The notes: generated from the sequence alone by a model not told the origin. A stretch of 16,412 nucleotides of DNA from Candidatus Schekmanbacteria bacterium (GCA_016188575.1 JACPHN010000270.1:1-16412), one strand, 5' to 3'; positions 7,890 to 15,748 are shown, numbered from the stretch's first letter. A program made the numbers and translations.

Positions 7890-7948
7890 CCTCGCCGTGA
7901 ACGCCGTCGTGGCGATCCATGATTGGAGCTCTCGAGGGAAACAGCGAC

Positions 7949-8977
7949 ATGAAACAGGTCTGGATCCCCAGAATTGGCGATCCCAGTGTCTTGGAAGTGC
8001 GGACATCGAGCGACCCCGTGCCCGGCGCCGGTGAGGTTCGCATCCGCGTGGGTGCGGCCGGCGTCAACTTTGCTGACATCATGGCGCGCATGGGCCTGTA
8101 CCCGGACGCTCCGCGGCTTCCCGCCGTCGTGGGGTACGAGGTCGCGGGCACGATCGACGCGGTCGGCGCCGGCGCTGACGCGCACCGGATGGGCGAGCCG
8201 GTCGCGGCGCTGGTGCGATTCGGCGGCTATTCGGACTGCGTGTGCGTCCCGGCGGACCAGGCGCGGAAAATGCCGCCGGGCATGACGGTGCAACAAGGGG
8301 CCGCCATTCCGGTGGTGTACTTGACGTCCTATGTGATGCTCGAGGTGATGGCAGGGCTGAAGGCCGGCGATCGGGTCCTCATTCACGCCGCGGCGGGCGG
8401 CGTCGGGCTTGCCGCCATCGACTTGTGCCGCGCCCGGGGTGCGGTCGTCTACGGCACCGCGAGCCCCGGCAAGCATGACTTTCTGCGCGAGCGGGGAGTG
8501 GCCTACCCGATCGACTATCGCAACAAGGACTTCGAGCAGGAGGTCATGGACCTCACCGGCGGCGAAGGAGTCGACATCGCGCTCGACGCGATCGGTGGCG
8601 CGAACTGGGCAAAGAGCTTTCGGTGCTTGCGGACCTGCGGGCGGCTGGTGTGCTTCGGAATGTCGGCAAACGCCACTGGGCGTCGTCGCGCACTGCTCAA
8701 CGTGGTCAAGAACTTGCTCTCCGTGCCGTGGCGGCAGTTCAACCCGATCACGCTGATGAATCAAAACAAGGCCGTGCTCGGCGTCAACATGGGGCACATG
8801 TGGTCTACGCGAGACCGCGTGGCCGGGTGGCTCGACGCCATAATGAAGCTGTTTGAGGCCGGCCAGGTCCGGCCCTACGTCGACCGGACGTTTGCCTTCG
8901 AGCGGGCGGGCGAGGCCCACGAGTACATTCAGGATCGGCGCAATGTCGGTAAGGTCTTGCTCGTTCCGGAGGGATGA
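7949..8977 (+). CDS. Zinc-independent MDR oxidoreductase (NADPH:quinone reductase / VAT-1-like)
   Basis: The 342-residue protein belongs to the medium-chain dehydrogenase/reductase superfamily and to its quinone-reductase side. The N-terminal catalytic fold contains GEVRIRVGAAGVNFADIMAR and PAVVGYEVAGTIDAVG. The Rossmann part has HAAAGGVGLAAIDLCRARGA, a cofactor loop of the A-x-x-G-x-x-G type that usually binds NADPH. The C-terminal portion, with NNK-like QNKAVLGVNMGHMW and RNVGKVLLVPEG, resembles VAT-1-type members. The zinc-ligand pattern of alcohol dehydrogenases is not seen. The likely reaction is NADPH-dependent reduction of a quinone or alpha,beta-unsaturated carbonyl; substrate unknown. 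The ATG at 7949 is chosen because GAGGGA (7934-7939) lies nine bases upstream and MKQVWI begins the first strand. An ATG at 7919 would add ten unlikely residues. It is divergent from secDF and overlaps the next gene by ATGA. Confidence 0.88.
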   Translation: MKQVWIPRIGDPSVLEVRTSSDPVPGAGEVRIRVGAAGVNFADIMARMGLYPDAPRLPAVVGYEVAGTIDAVGAGADAHRMGEPVAALVRFGGYSDCVCVPADQARKMPPGMTVQQGAAIPVVYLTSYVMLEVMAGLKAGDRVLIHAAAGGVGLAAIDLCRARGAVVYGTASPGKHDFLRERGVAYPIDYRNKDFEQEVMDLTGGEGVDIALDAIGGANWAKSFRCLRTCGRLVCFGMSANATGRRRALLNVVKNLLSVPWRQFNPITLMNQNKAVLGVNMGHMWSTRDRVAGWLDAIMKLFEAGQVRPYVDRTFAFERAGEAHEYIQDRRNVGKVLLVPEG

Positions 8978-9378
8978 GACGCGTGATGCCAACGCGAGCG
9001 GCGGCGACGCGAGCGCTGCTGCTGTCCGCAGTGGTTTTTCCAGGGTTGGGACAGTGGTCGCTCGGGCAGCGCTGGCGAGCAGCCGCGCTGGGGTTGGCGG
9101 TGTGCGCCGCGCTGGCGTGGCTCATGGCTGCCCTGTATGGCGTGGTGGCGGCCCACCTTCTGAACGCGCCCCTGCCGGCCTCGCCCGCCGAGATGTGGGC
9201 GCTGTCGTGGCGGCTCAAGGACGAAGTCATGGCCACCTGGACGCAGTTGGTCGCTGCACCGATACTGGCGCTGGCGGGCGCGTACATCGCCGCGGTTGCC
9301 GACAGCGCCATTTCGGTGTGGCGCGCCTGCGCGGCGGACCACGGCAGGCAAGGTCACGCCATCGGCTCCATGCCGTAA
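8974..9378 (+). CDS. Small membrane protein, function unknown
   Basis: The 134-residue protein has about three hydrophobic segments: roughly 12-28, 34-62 and 90-112. The first contains VFPGLGQWSLGQRWRAA. The P-G-L-G-Q turn followed by a short basic loop is common in small multi-spanning proteins that resemble TM2-type proteins. A charged loop with AEMWALSWRLKDE separates the second and third segments. Its ATG shares four bases with the stop of the oxidoreductase gene (ATGA, 8974-8977), so translation is probably coupled. No catalytic residues are recognised. A role as a membrane partner of the oxidoreductase is speculation. Confidence 0.7.
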   Translation: MRRVMPTRAAATRALLLSAVVFPGLGQWSLGQRWRAAALGLAVCAALAWLMAALYGVVAAHLLNAPLPASPAEMWALSWRLKDEVMATWTQLVAAPILALAGAYIAAVADSAISVWRACAADHGRQGHAIGSMP

Positions 9379-9491
9379 GCCGCCCACTCTTCCTTGGCTG
9401 GCACATAGGGGCCGGCCACCGTCAGCCCGGCCTGGCGCATGAGGACGCGGCAAGCGACCGCTTTCGACCAGGTCAGCAGTGACGGGAGCAT
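9354..9491 (-). pseudogene. Possible gene remnant or short ORF, C-terminal-like fragment
   Basis: On the minus strand, 45 codons from the ATG at 9491 to a TGA at 9354 read as a plausible protein (MLPSLLTWSKAVACRVLMRQ..., ending EEWAAYGMEPMA) with mostly G or C third positions. Upstream of this the same frame turns Arg/Cys-rich and looks non-coding. No ribosome site precedes the ATG. Its last 25 bases overlap the end of the small membrane protein gene. It may be the surviving 3' end of a lost gene. I do not recognise the family. Confidence 0.25.
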
Positions 9492-9708
9492 AATGCCGCG
9501 GAAGCTGCGGGACCAGAGGCGAGGCGGCGGCGCGGAGCCGGCGCCGGTTAGCGTGTCCAGACACATGTGCCAGCAGCGGCAGCCGATACCGCACTGCCCT
9601 GGATCGCACCACGGTCGCGTGCGCTGCACCAGGCGCCGAACACGAGCACATGGCGAGCTCCTTGCAACAAGGTCGGCTGTCCAACCACGTGTCACAGGAG
9701 CATAGACC
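9379..9708. other. Gap of about 330 bases ahead of the BNR lipoprotein gene
   Basis: Apart from the possible minus-strand remnant at 9354-9491, I see no gene here. The last part (about 9550-9708) must carry the leader of the lipoprotein gene. Its ribosome site AGGAG is at 9696-9700, eight bases before the ATG. No convincing -35/-10 pair or terminator hairpin was found. Confidence 0.5.
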
Positions 9709-12192
9709 ATGACCACGTCACGCCGATTTCACGCGTATTCAGGACGACACCAACACCTCACGGTGCTCGCCGGCCTGACCTTGCTCGCGACCGCTGCCGG
9801 TTGCCCCGCATCCGACGGGGTGATCATCGACCCGATCCTGGGTAGTGCCTCGCTTCCCGCAACGCTGGTCGCCGGCCAGACACCTGGCGCGAGTGACCAG
9901 ACGCAACTGCGGATCGCGTCATCCGGTGAATCCGTCCTCGGCCTCTGGGTCGACCGGCGCGACGGGACGAGCCGCATCTACTTCGCTCGGAGCCTCGATG
10001 CCGGCCGGACGTTTACCGCAGAGGTCGTCGTCGACGATTCCAGCGCCGGCGTCGGCGCCTACGATCCCAAGACGGCACTGACTTTCCCGACAAACACGTA
10101 CAATGACCCCGATCCCGCACTGGCTGCCGGAGCGAACGGCGTGCTCGCGGCGTGCTGGGCAGACCACCGGCTAGGCCGCGGGCGCTCGCGAATCTTCGCC
10201 GCTGTCAGCCGGGACGGCGGACTGTCCTTCGGCAAGAACCTCGCCATTACCGGTGACACCTCCGAGGAGGCGATCGACCGATTGCCAGCGGTCGCCATCG
10301 ATGGCGGCGGGACCATTTACCTTTTCTGGACGAGAGAGTCACTGCAGAGCTCGACCGCGTACCTGGCGCGGAGCTTCGACGGTGGGGAGAGCTTCGAGCA
10401 GCCGCGGCGCCTCGCCGCCGGATTCGTCGTCCTCGCTGCCGCGCCGCTGGCGACGTCCGCCGTCGCTGCTTCCCTGCGCGCGCAAGACCAGAGCTCTGGG
10501 ACCATCGCCTTCAGCTCCAACCGCGGGGACAGCTTCCGCTTCAGCCCGCAACCCTTCATTCTCGCGTCGCTCGCGCAGATGAGCGATGGCCGCCTCGCGG
10601 GGGTCACCGTCGCCGGAGATGCGCTCACCTTCCGCGCCAGCTCGGACCAGGGGGCAACGTTCACCGATCCCGTCACCATCGGTTTGGACCAGCCCTCGAC
10701 GCCGCTTTCCGCCAAGCTCGCGACATCGATCTCAGGCACGACGATCATCGCGTGGTCCGACACGGTTCCTCCCGCCAATTGCTGCATGACGCAAGCGGCC
10801 TACTACGCCGAGAGCCTCGATGGCGGAAAGACGTTCTCCACGGGGCGCCGGGTGGATGCCAGCGCGCGGGGCGTGTCGCCGTCCGCCGACCCTGACGCGA
10901 CGATTACGAGTGCCGGGACCGTCGTGGCCTCCTGGGGCACGCTGGCAGCCGGCGACCACTGGGACTCGTGGATATCGTCCCGGCAACCCGGCGAGGTCGA
11001 TTTCCCGGCGCCGGTGCGGCCTGACCGCACGGCAGCCGCGCAGACGGGCGAATCCGTACCCGTGCTGGCGATCGACAATGCGCTCACTCGGCATATTGTG
11101 TGGCTCGAGACCACAGCATCTACCGACCGCGTGCAATACCGCGCCTACGATGATGACCGCGGCTTTGGCGAAGTTGCAACGCTTGCGGAGCGGCCGCGAG
11201 GCGAGCTTGGAGCCCCGGCAATCGCGGCCGGCCCTGGCGGCGCGCTCGTGGCGGTGTGGGAACAAGGCGATGTCCTGGCGGGGAAAAACATCTTCGTCTC
11301 GACAAAAAGCGCCGGCGCGCATGCGTTCGGCACTCCACACCCGGTAGCGCCATTCTGCACCGTGAATTGCCCCGTCCAGACCGGGAGCCGACGGCGTCCT
11401 GCGGTTACCGTCAGTAACACCGGCCGGGTTTACGTAGCATGGGGCGAGCAATCGGCCGATTATTACAGCACGACGCATGTCTTCCTCGCCGCCAGCCGGG
11501 ACGGGGGCGCCAGCTTCTTGCGGCCCGTCGAGGCCAGCACGGGTGGGGTCGCGCGGACGGGAATGCGCATCCCGACCCAGGGCCCTGACCGCGCGCCCGG
11601 TCTCGCGATTGGCACCGACGGCGCGATCTACGTGGCGTTTCTCGGCGGCGGGGCGAGCGAGCTCGACTACTCCGGCCTGGAGGTTGCCGTGAGTACGGAT
11701 GGAGGGCATAGCATCGCCTATCGCGCTCACCTCGGCGGCGCGGGTGGCGATACTGTGGCCTTCGCCCTTGGCCGGCCCGCTCTCGCGTTCGACGCAGCGG
11801 CGCGCCTTCACATTGCCTGGATCGAGGACAACCGCGGTGACGCCAGCGCCGCCTGGGCGGTCAGCACCGATGGCGCCAGATCCTTCGGGGCGCCGGTAGC
11901 CGTGCTGGACAGCGAGCCTGCCCGAAGTGGCGCCGATCCGGCGCTCGCGTTCGCCGTTCCGGGGGAGGTCCAACTCGTATGGGCGGACGTCCGCAATGGG
12001 ACTCCACAGCTATACACCGCCGCCATCCCGGCCACAGGAGGTACTTTTGGCGGGTCCTCGCTCGTCGACCCGGCGGGTTGGGCACGACAAGACGACGCCG
12101 CCGCGGTAACCGGCGAAGATGGCGCGGCGATCCTCGTATGGTCGGATACCCGCAACGGCGACAGAGACATTTACATGAAGAGCATGCCGTAG
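9709..12192 (+). CDS. Large BNR/Asp-box (sialidase-fold-like) repeat lipoprotein
   Basis: The 827-residue protein begins with a basic N-region, a hydrophobic core at about 17-30 and ATAAGC, placing a lipoprotein cysteine at residue 32. It is probably anchored on the periplasmic side or cell surface. The rest repeats a beta-propeller-like pattern with about nine Asp boxes (S-x-D-x-G-x-S/T-F) or near copies: SLDAGRTF, SRDGGLSF, SFDGGESF, SNRGDSF, SSDQGATF, SLDGGKTF, SRDGGASF, STDGGHSI and STDGARSF. Each is preceded by a strand such as VWVD, CWADHR, WTRE or VWSDTRNG. Such repeats occur in sialidases and other glycosidases, but also in many non-enzymatic binding proteins. I do not see the sialidase arginine triad or FRIP motif, so an enzyme activity is not claimed. 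AGGAG lies eight bases before the ATG. The gene stands alone and ends just before a strong inverted repeat. Confidence 0.85.
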   Translation: MTTSRRFHAYSGRHQHLTVLAGLTLLATAAGCPASDGVIIDPILGSASLPATLVAGQTPGASDQTQLRIASSGESVLGLWVDRRDGTSRIYFARSLDAGRTFTAEVVVDDSSAGVGAYDPKTALTFPTNTYNDPDPALAAGANGVLAACWADHRLGRGRSRIFAAVSRDGGLSFGKNLAITGDTSEEAIDRLPAVAIDGGGTIYLFWTRESLQSSTAYLARSFDGGESFEQPRRLAAGFVVLAAAPLATSAVAASLRAQDQSSGTIAFSSNRGDSFRFSPQPFILASLAQMSDGRLAGVTVAGDALTFRASSDQGATFTDPVTIGLDQPSTPLSAKLATSISGTTIIAWSDTVPPANCCMTQAAYYAESLDGGKTFSTGRRVDASARGVSPSADPDATITSAGTVVASWGTLAAGDHWDSWISSRQPGEVDFPAPVRPDRTAAAQTGESVPVLAIDNALTRHIVWLETTASTDRVQYRAYDDDRGFGEVATLAERPRGELGAPAIAAGPGGALVAVWEQGDVLAGKNIFVSTKSAGAHAFGTPHPVAPFCTVNCPVQTGSRRRPAVTVSNTGRVYVAWGEQSADYYSTTHVFLAASRDGGASFLRPVEASTGGVARTGMRIPTQGPDRAPGLAIGTDGAIYVAFLGGGASELDYSGLEVAVSTDGGHSIAYRAHLGGAGGDTVAFALGRPALAFDAAARLHIAWIEDNRGDASAAWAVSTDGARSFGAPVAVLDSEPARSGADPALAFAVPGEVQLVWADVRNGTPQLYTAAIPATGGTFGGSSLVDPAGWARQDDAAAVTGEDGAAILVWSDTRNGDRDIYMKSMP

Positions 12193-12202
12193 GAAGGTAG
12201 CT

Positions 12203-12255
12203 ACCACAGAGACGCAGGGCGGACAAAAGCTCCGTGCGCGCTGTGTCTCTGTGGT
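12203..12255. terminator. Large inverted repeat, likely bidirectional terminator or mobile palindrome
   Basis: ACCACAGAGACgCAG (12203-12217) pairs with CTGtGTCTCTGTGGT (12241-12255). Fourteen of 15 positions match, around a 23-base loop. It starts 10 bases after the lipoprotein stop and lies between convergent genes. There is no T-run, so it may act with Rho or be a dispersed intergenic palindrome. Just before it, GGTAGCTACC (12196-12205) is a separate perfect 10-bp palindrome overlapping the arm. Confidence 0.55.
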
Positions 12256-12352
12256 TCATCTTCTCCTCGGCCCAGTTGTATACGGCCCGAATCTCCCGCC
12301 GGTGCGACCGCAAGCAGCGCGGAAAGCGCATCACGAAGACCCCCACCTCACC

Positions 12353-12371
12353 TCCCCCTGCAAGCGGGGGA
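12353..12371. repeat. GC-rich intergenic hairpin
   Basis: TCCCCC (12353-12358) pairs with GGGGGA (12366-12371) around a 7-base loop, TGCAAGC. Short CCCC-GCAAGC-GGGG hairpins of this style are common dispersed intergenic palindromes in GC-rich bacteria. It lies about 40 bases beyond the stop of the minus-strand DUF4177 gene, so it could also serve as its terminator. Confidence 0.5.
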
Positions 12372-12412
12372 AGGGACGGAGAAGCCGGTTTGGGTGGTTC
12401 GCGCTGCCCCGG

Positions 12413-12745
12413 TCAGAGCGCCAAGTCGTCGCGAGGGGTGTCGTCCGTGCCGGCCGAGTCGACGGTGTCGACCGGTTCCAACTCCGCCGGCGCAGGCTGT
12501 TCTGGTGCGCACGCCCGCATACGCGTGAAGGTTACAAAAACCATCGCCGGCCGCCGGGAAGCGTCGCGCATGGCGAAATGAAAGCCCTCGAAGCTCCACC
12601 CTCGGGCAGTCCATTCGTTGAGGATGAGCGTCAGCTCCTCATCCGTCACATAACTGGTTTCAACGACTTTCCACTCCACTTCCTTCTCCGTGACTTCTTT
12701 CTCCGTGACTTCCTTCTCCTTCGCTCCGGCAGTCCGCGCACGCAT
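12413..12745 (-). CDS. DUF4177-domain small protein
   Basis: The 110-residue protein has a central segment (about 24-78: WKVVETSYVTDEELTLILNE, then GWSFEGFHFAM and AMVFVTFTR) that matches the DUF4177 pattern of a short beta strand, a helix with an N-x-x-x-x-x-GW turn, and two more strands. Function of the family is unknown. The tail from about residue 80 is acidic and proline-rich, probably disordered. The ATG at 12745 lies four bases past the tldE stop, consistent with coupled translation, but gives an odd leader of repeated EKEVT. A GTG at 12679 (VEWKVVE) would remove the leader and has GGAG six bases upstream, so the true protein may be about 88 residues. It is the last gene of the tldD-tldE operon. 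Confidence 0.7.
   Translation of the reverse strand: MRARTAGAKEKEVTEKEVTEKEVEWKVVETSYVTDEELTLILNEWTARGWSFEGFHFAMRDASRRPAMVFVTFTRMRACAPEQPAPAELEPVDTVDSAGTDDTPRDDLAL
12678..12722 (-). repeat. Three 15-bp tandem repeats at the 5' end of the DUF4177 gene
   Basis: Plus-strand units at 12678-12692 (acttccttctccgtg), 12693-12707 (acttctttctccgtg) and 12708-12722 (acttccttctccttc) differ at one to three positions. On the coding strand each holds a purine-rich GGAGAA(G/A)GAAGT stretch, like a Shine-Dalgarno sequence. If translated from 12745 they encode EKEVT-type repeats. Confidence 0.8.
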
Positions 12746-12749
12746 CTGC

Positions 12750-14066
12750 CTACGTGGCGTCGGACGTGCTCGTGAACGAGAAGTCGCCGACCCGCAGCGC
12801 GGGGACGAGGTCGCCGTTCACGCGTGCCTGCGTACCGATCGCCTCGATCTGCGAGAACATGGACACGAGGTTCTGGTTGAACCGGAGGTTCTTGATCGGG
12901 TACGAGATCTTGCCGTCCTCGAGCCAGAACGTGCCATCCCGCGTCAGCCCCGTGACCAGCAGCGTTTGCGGATCGACGATGTTCGCGTACCAGATTCGCG
13001 TGATGAGTATCCCCTTTTTCGTCTGGCTGATGAGCTCGTCCACCGAGGAGTCCGTCCCCGGGACAACCACGGAGCCGGAAAACGGCACCGGTGCGACGCC
13101 CTGTTTTTGCGCCCAGTAGCGCGTGTAGAAGAAATTCTTCAAGACACCATTCTCGATCCAGAGCGTCGGCGCAGTCGGCAGCCCTTCGTCACTCCAGGGA
13201 AGACCGGCCAGGTCAGCGTGTCCGGGATCCGAGCGCACGGTCAGCCGCTCGTCGAATAGTTTCTCACCGCGCCGCGTCCCGCCCCCTGGCTTCGAGAACG
13301 GGCTCCGCCCCTCGTCGGCACTGCGGGCGTCGAGCGCCGAATACAGGAACGGCAGCACCTCCGCAACTGCGGCCGGCTCGAGGATCACGGTGTATTTCCC
13401 CGGGTCGATGGCCCGCGGCGCCATGGAAAGAAGCGCCTTCCGGCACGCTGTTCGGGTCAGCGGTCCGGTGTCGATCCGGCTCACATCGGTGGCCTGGGCG
13501 ACTGCGAAACCCGAGCCGGTCTCGTCGGGCGTGCGGCACGTGACGGAAAAGTCGGCCACGGTGTACGGGTGAAAGCCGAATAGCCCTTTGGAGGTCGCTC
13601 GCGCCAGCCATCCCGTCTCGTGCGAGAAGAACCCGGCCGCCACCACGTGCTGCGCCCTGGCTTCTGCAAGCGCCTTGGCGGCCGCCGTGGCGCGGAGCTC
13701 CGGGCCCGCGGCCGCAGTCGCCGGCCGGTAGGCGTCGACCGCAGGATACGTCTGGGGGCCGAGCACCTCTACCAGCTCGGGATCCTCCGGCGCCAGACGG
13801 GCCAGCTCCTCGGATATCCGTACCGTACGCGTCAATGATTGATCGTCCATCTCGTTGGTTGCCGCCTCTCCGCTGCGCTGGCCGAAGCGGGAGCGAACCG
13901 AAAGGCGCGACTTCCGGACGGCGGCACTGGTCGTCACCGTGTTGCGGGCAAACCGCAAGTTGCCTTCTGTCGTGCCGCGAAGCTCCACCTCGCAGGCCTC
14001 CGCCCGCGAGAGGGAGAGCACGGTCCCGAGCAAGGCGCGGGTTTCTTCCGGCGATGGCATGCTCAT
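12750..14066 (-). CDS. pmbA: TldE/PmbA-family protein (metalloprotease partner)
   Basis: The 438-residue protein has normal length for TldE/PmbA. In E. coli, TldD and TldE form a heterodimer that degrades unfolded peptides and matures microcin B17; TldD carries the active site and TldE has lost it. Here there is an N-terminal sensing-type domain (about 1-220; EVELRGTTEGNLRFARN near the start) and a C-terminal domain. At the place where TldD has HExxxH, this protein reads LEPAAVAEVLPFL, so no zinc site remains. Other family stretches are PGTDSSVDELISQTKKGILI and GLTRDGTFWLEDGKI. It has no signal peptide, although its partner does. AGGAGG lies about seven bases before the ATG at 14066, an unusually good ribosome site. 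It starts 24 bases after the tldD stop, so the two are co-transcribed. Confidence 0.88.
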   Translation of the reverse strand: MSMPSPEETRALLGTVLSLSRAEACEVELRGTTEGNLRFARNTVTTSAAVRKSRLSVRSRFGQRSGEAATNEMDDQSLTRTVRISEELARLAPEDPELVEVLGPQTYPAVDAYRPATAAAGPELRATAAAKALAEARAQHVVAAGFFSHETGWLARATSKGLFGFHPYTVADFSVTCRTPDETGSGFAVAQATDVSRIDTGPLTRTACRKALLSMAPRAIDPGKYTVILEPAAVAEVLPFLYSALDARSADEGRSPFSKPGGGTRRGEKLFDERLTVRSDPGHADLAGLPWSDEGLPTAPTLWIENGVLKNFFYTRYWAQKQGVAPVPFSGSVVVPGTDSSVDELISQTKKGILITRIWYANIVDPQTLLVTGLTRDGTFWLEDGKISYPIKNLRFNQNLVSMFSQIEAIGTQARVNGDLVPALRVGDFSFTSTSDAT

Positions 14067-14090
14067 TTCTTGTCCTCCTGCCGGGTTTTC

Positions 14091-15722
14091 TCAGGCTTGA
14101 GCCTGCCGTCCCGTATTGATCACGGTGATCTCATTGAAGCGCGCCGTCGAGCACCCGTGCGACACCGGGCTGACCTGGACCGGCTCGCCCTTGCCATCGA
14201 AAAAGGAGCCGCCGATGCGGTAATCGCGCCTGTCGCAAATGCGCACGCACGAGCGCCAGAAATCGGGGCTGCTCGACTGATAGGCCACGTCGCGCAGCAT
14301 GCCCGTAATCTTGCCGCCGGCGATCTCGTAGAAGAGCTGGCCGGTGAACTGGAAGTTGTAGCGCTGCTGATCAATGGACCACGAGTTATCGCCGATGACG
14401 TAGATCCCGCGCTTGACGTCGCGGATGAGCTCGTCCACGGAGAGCTCGCCGGCGCCCGATTGCAGCGACACGTTGGGCATGCGCTGCATCGGCATGGAGG
14501 CCCAACTGTCCGCGAACGCGCATCCTTGGGGCGTGGTCTCGCCGAGGACGTGGAGCTGATCGCGCGTGGCCTGGTAGCCTACGAGGATGCCGCCGCGCAC
14601 GAGATCCCACTGCCTTGTCTTGACTCCTTCGTCATCGTAACCGACCGCAGCCAGCGAATCGGATTGCGTCTTGTCCGCGACGAGGTTGACGATCTCGCTC
14701 CCGTAGCGGTAGGTGCCGCTCTTCCACTTGTCCAGCGTGGCGAAGCTCGTACCCGCGAAGTTCGCCTCATAGCCGAGCACCCGGTCGAGCTCGAGCGGGT
14801 GACCGACCGACTCGTGAATCGTCAGCCAGAGATTCGAGGGGTCGATGACCAGGTCGTACTTCCCGGGCTCGACCGGTTTGGCGGCGAGGATCTCCGCAAG
14901 CTGTTTCCCGGCAGTAGTGGCATCTTCCAACATGTCGTAGTGCCGGCCGTAGCGGGTCACGATCCCGGCGACCTTCCCCGCCGGCCTGCCGTCGAGATAC
15001 TCGTATCCCATCCCCATGGGCGTGGACAGAGAATCGCGGCGCCGGAAAGCTCCCGTCTTCTTGTCCACGAGAGTAGCGCCGAAGTTGGGGTAGATCCGAT
15101 GAATGTCCTGATCGATGTAGGAGCCGTCCGTCGACGCGAAGTACTTCTGGTCGTTGCCGAAAAACACGGCGGCCTCGACAAAGGTGGCGCCATTGTCGAG
15201 GGCCGCTCGCGCCGCCGCGACGAGCAGCCCGGTCTTTTCCGGCAGCGGAACCGCGAAGGCGTTTTTCTCGATCGGCGTGCTCCAGCTCACCTCGCCAACA
15301 CCTTTGACCGGGGCGAGCACGACGGGCTCGCCGCGCAACTTGGCATTGGCCCTGGCGATGGCGACGGCTTCCCGGGCGGCCTTTGCGACATCGTCGCGCC
15401 CGACCTGGTCGGTGGCAGCGAACCCCCAGGTGTCCTCCGCAATCACGCGGATGCCGATGCCGTGGGATTCGGAGCTGACTATGGCCTGGATCTTGTCGTC
15501 TCGCGCGAAGATGAACTGTCGTCGGAGGCGGCAGAGGTGGACGTCTGCGTAACGAGCTCCTGCCGTCCTGGCAGCGTCGAGCGCCAGGTCGGCGAAGGAC
15601 TTGCGATCGGCCGACAGAATCGGACCGGTGGCTCCGAGCGCCGTGACAGTGCCGAACCAGGGCGGCGCGACTGCGGCTCCCAGCCCCAAGGCTCCGAGGC
15701 GGATGAACATGCGACGATTCAC
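14091..15722 (-). CDS. tldD: TldD-family zinc metalloprotease with twin-arginine signal
   Basis: The 543-residue protein is longer than E. coli TldD (about 480) mainly because of its leader and some insertions. The N-terminus NRRMFIRLGALGLGAAVAPP is a good twin-arginine (Tat) type signal, implying folded export, whereas classical TldD is cytoplasmic. The zinc motif is TIHESVGHPLELDR (301-314), with His303, Glu304 and His308. The expected third ligand is Cys524 in SHGCSTARFN. The N-terminal domain includes SESHGIGIRVIAEDTWGFAATD (about 84-105). The start is a GTG at 15722, preceded by GGAG seven bases upstream; an ATG four codons later would lose the twin arginines. It leads a minus-strand operon with pmbA and the DUF4177 gene. 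Substrates are unknown; the family cleaves flexible peptides and modified peptide leaders. Confidence 0.92.
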   Translation of the reverse strand: MNRRMFIRLGALGLGAAVAPPWFGTVTALGATGPILSADRKSFADLALDAARTAGARYADVHLCRLRRQFIFARDDKIQAIVSSESHGIGIRVIAEDTWGFAATDQVGRDDVAKAAREAVAIARANAKLRGEPVVLAPVKGVGEVSWSTPIEKNAFAVPLPEKTGLLVAAARAALDNGATFVEAAVFFGNDQKYFASTDGSYIDQDIHRIYPNFGATLVDKKTGAFRRRDSLSTPMGMGYEYLDGRPAGKVAGIVTRYGRHYDMLEDATTAGKQLAEILAAKPVEPGKYDLVIDPSNLWLTIHESVGHPLELDRVLGYEANFAGTSFATLDKWKSGTYRYGSEIVNLVADKTQSDSLAAVGYDDEGVKTRQWDLVRGGILVGYQATRDQLHVLGETTPQGCAFADSWASMPMQRMPNVSLQSGAGELSVDELIRDVKRGIYVIGDNSWSIDQQRYNFQFTGQLFYEIAGGKITGMLRDVAYQSSSPDFWRSCVRICDRRDYRIGGSFFDGKGEPVQVSPVSHGCSTARFNEITVINTGRQAQA

Positions 15723-15748
15723 GGTGGCTCTCCCACGCTGAAGTCCAG

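Noticed and set aside
7685-8992. Upstream open extension of the secDF frame giving a 1389-residue protein
   Set aside because: It runs antisense through the well-supported MDR gene, has Arg/His-rich non-protein-like composition, and the SecD N-terminus with a ribosome site is at 7684.
10732-11973. Minus-strand open frame of 413 codons
   Set aside because: It is antisense to the BNR lipoprotein, whose Asp boxes prove the plus frame.
12678-12722. Short tandem repeats as a possible CRISPR
   Set aside because: The units are directly adjacent with no spacers and only 15 bases long.
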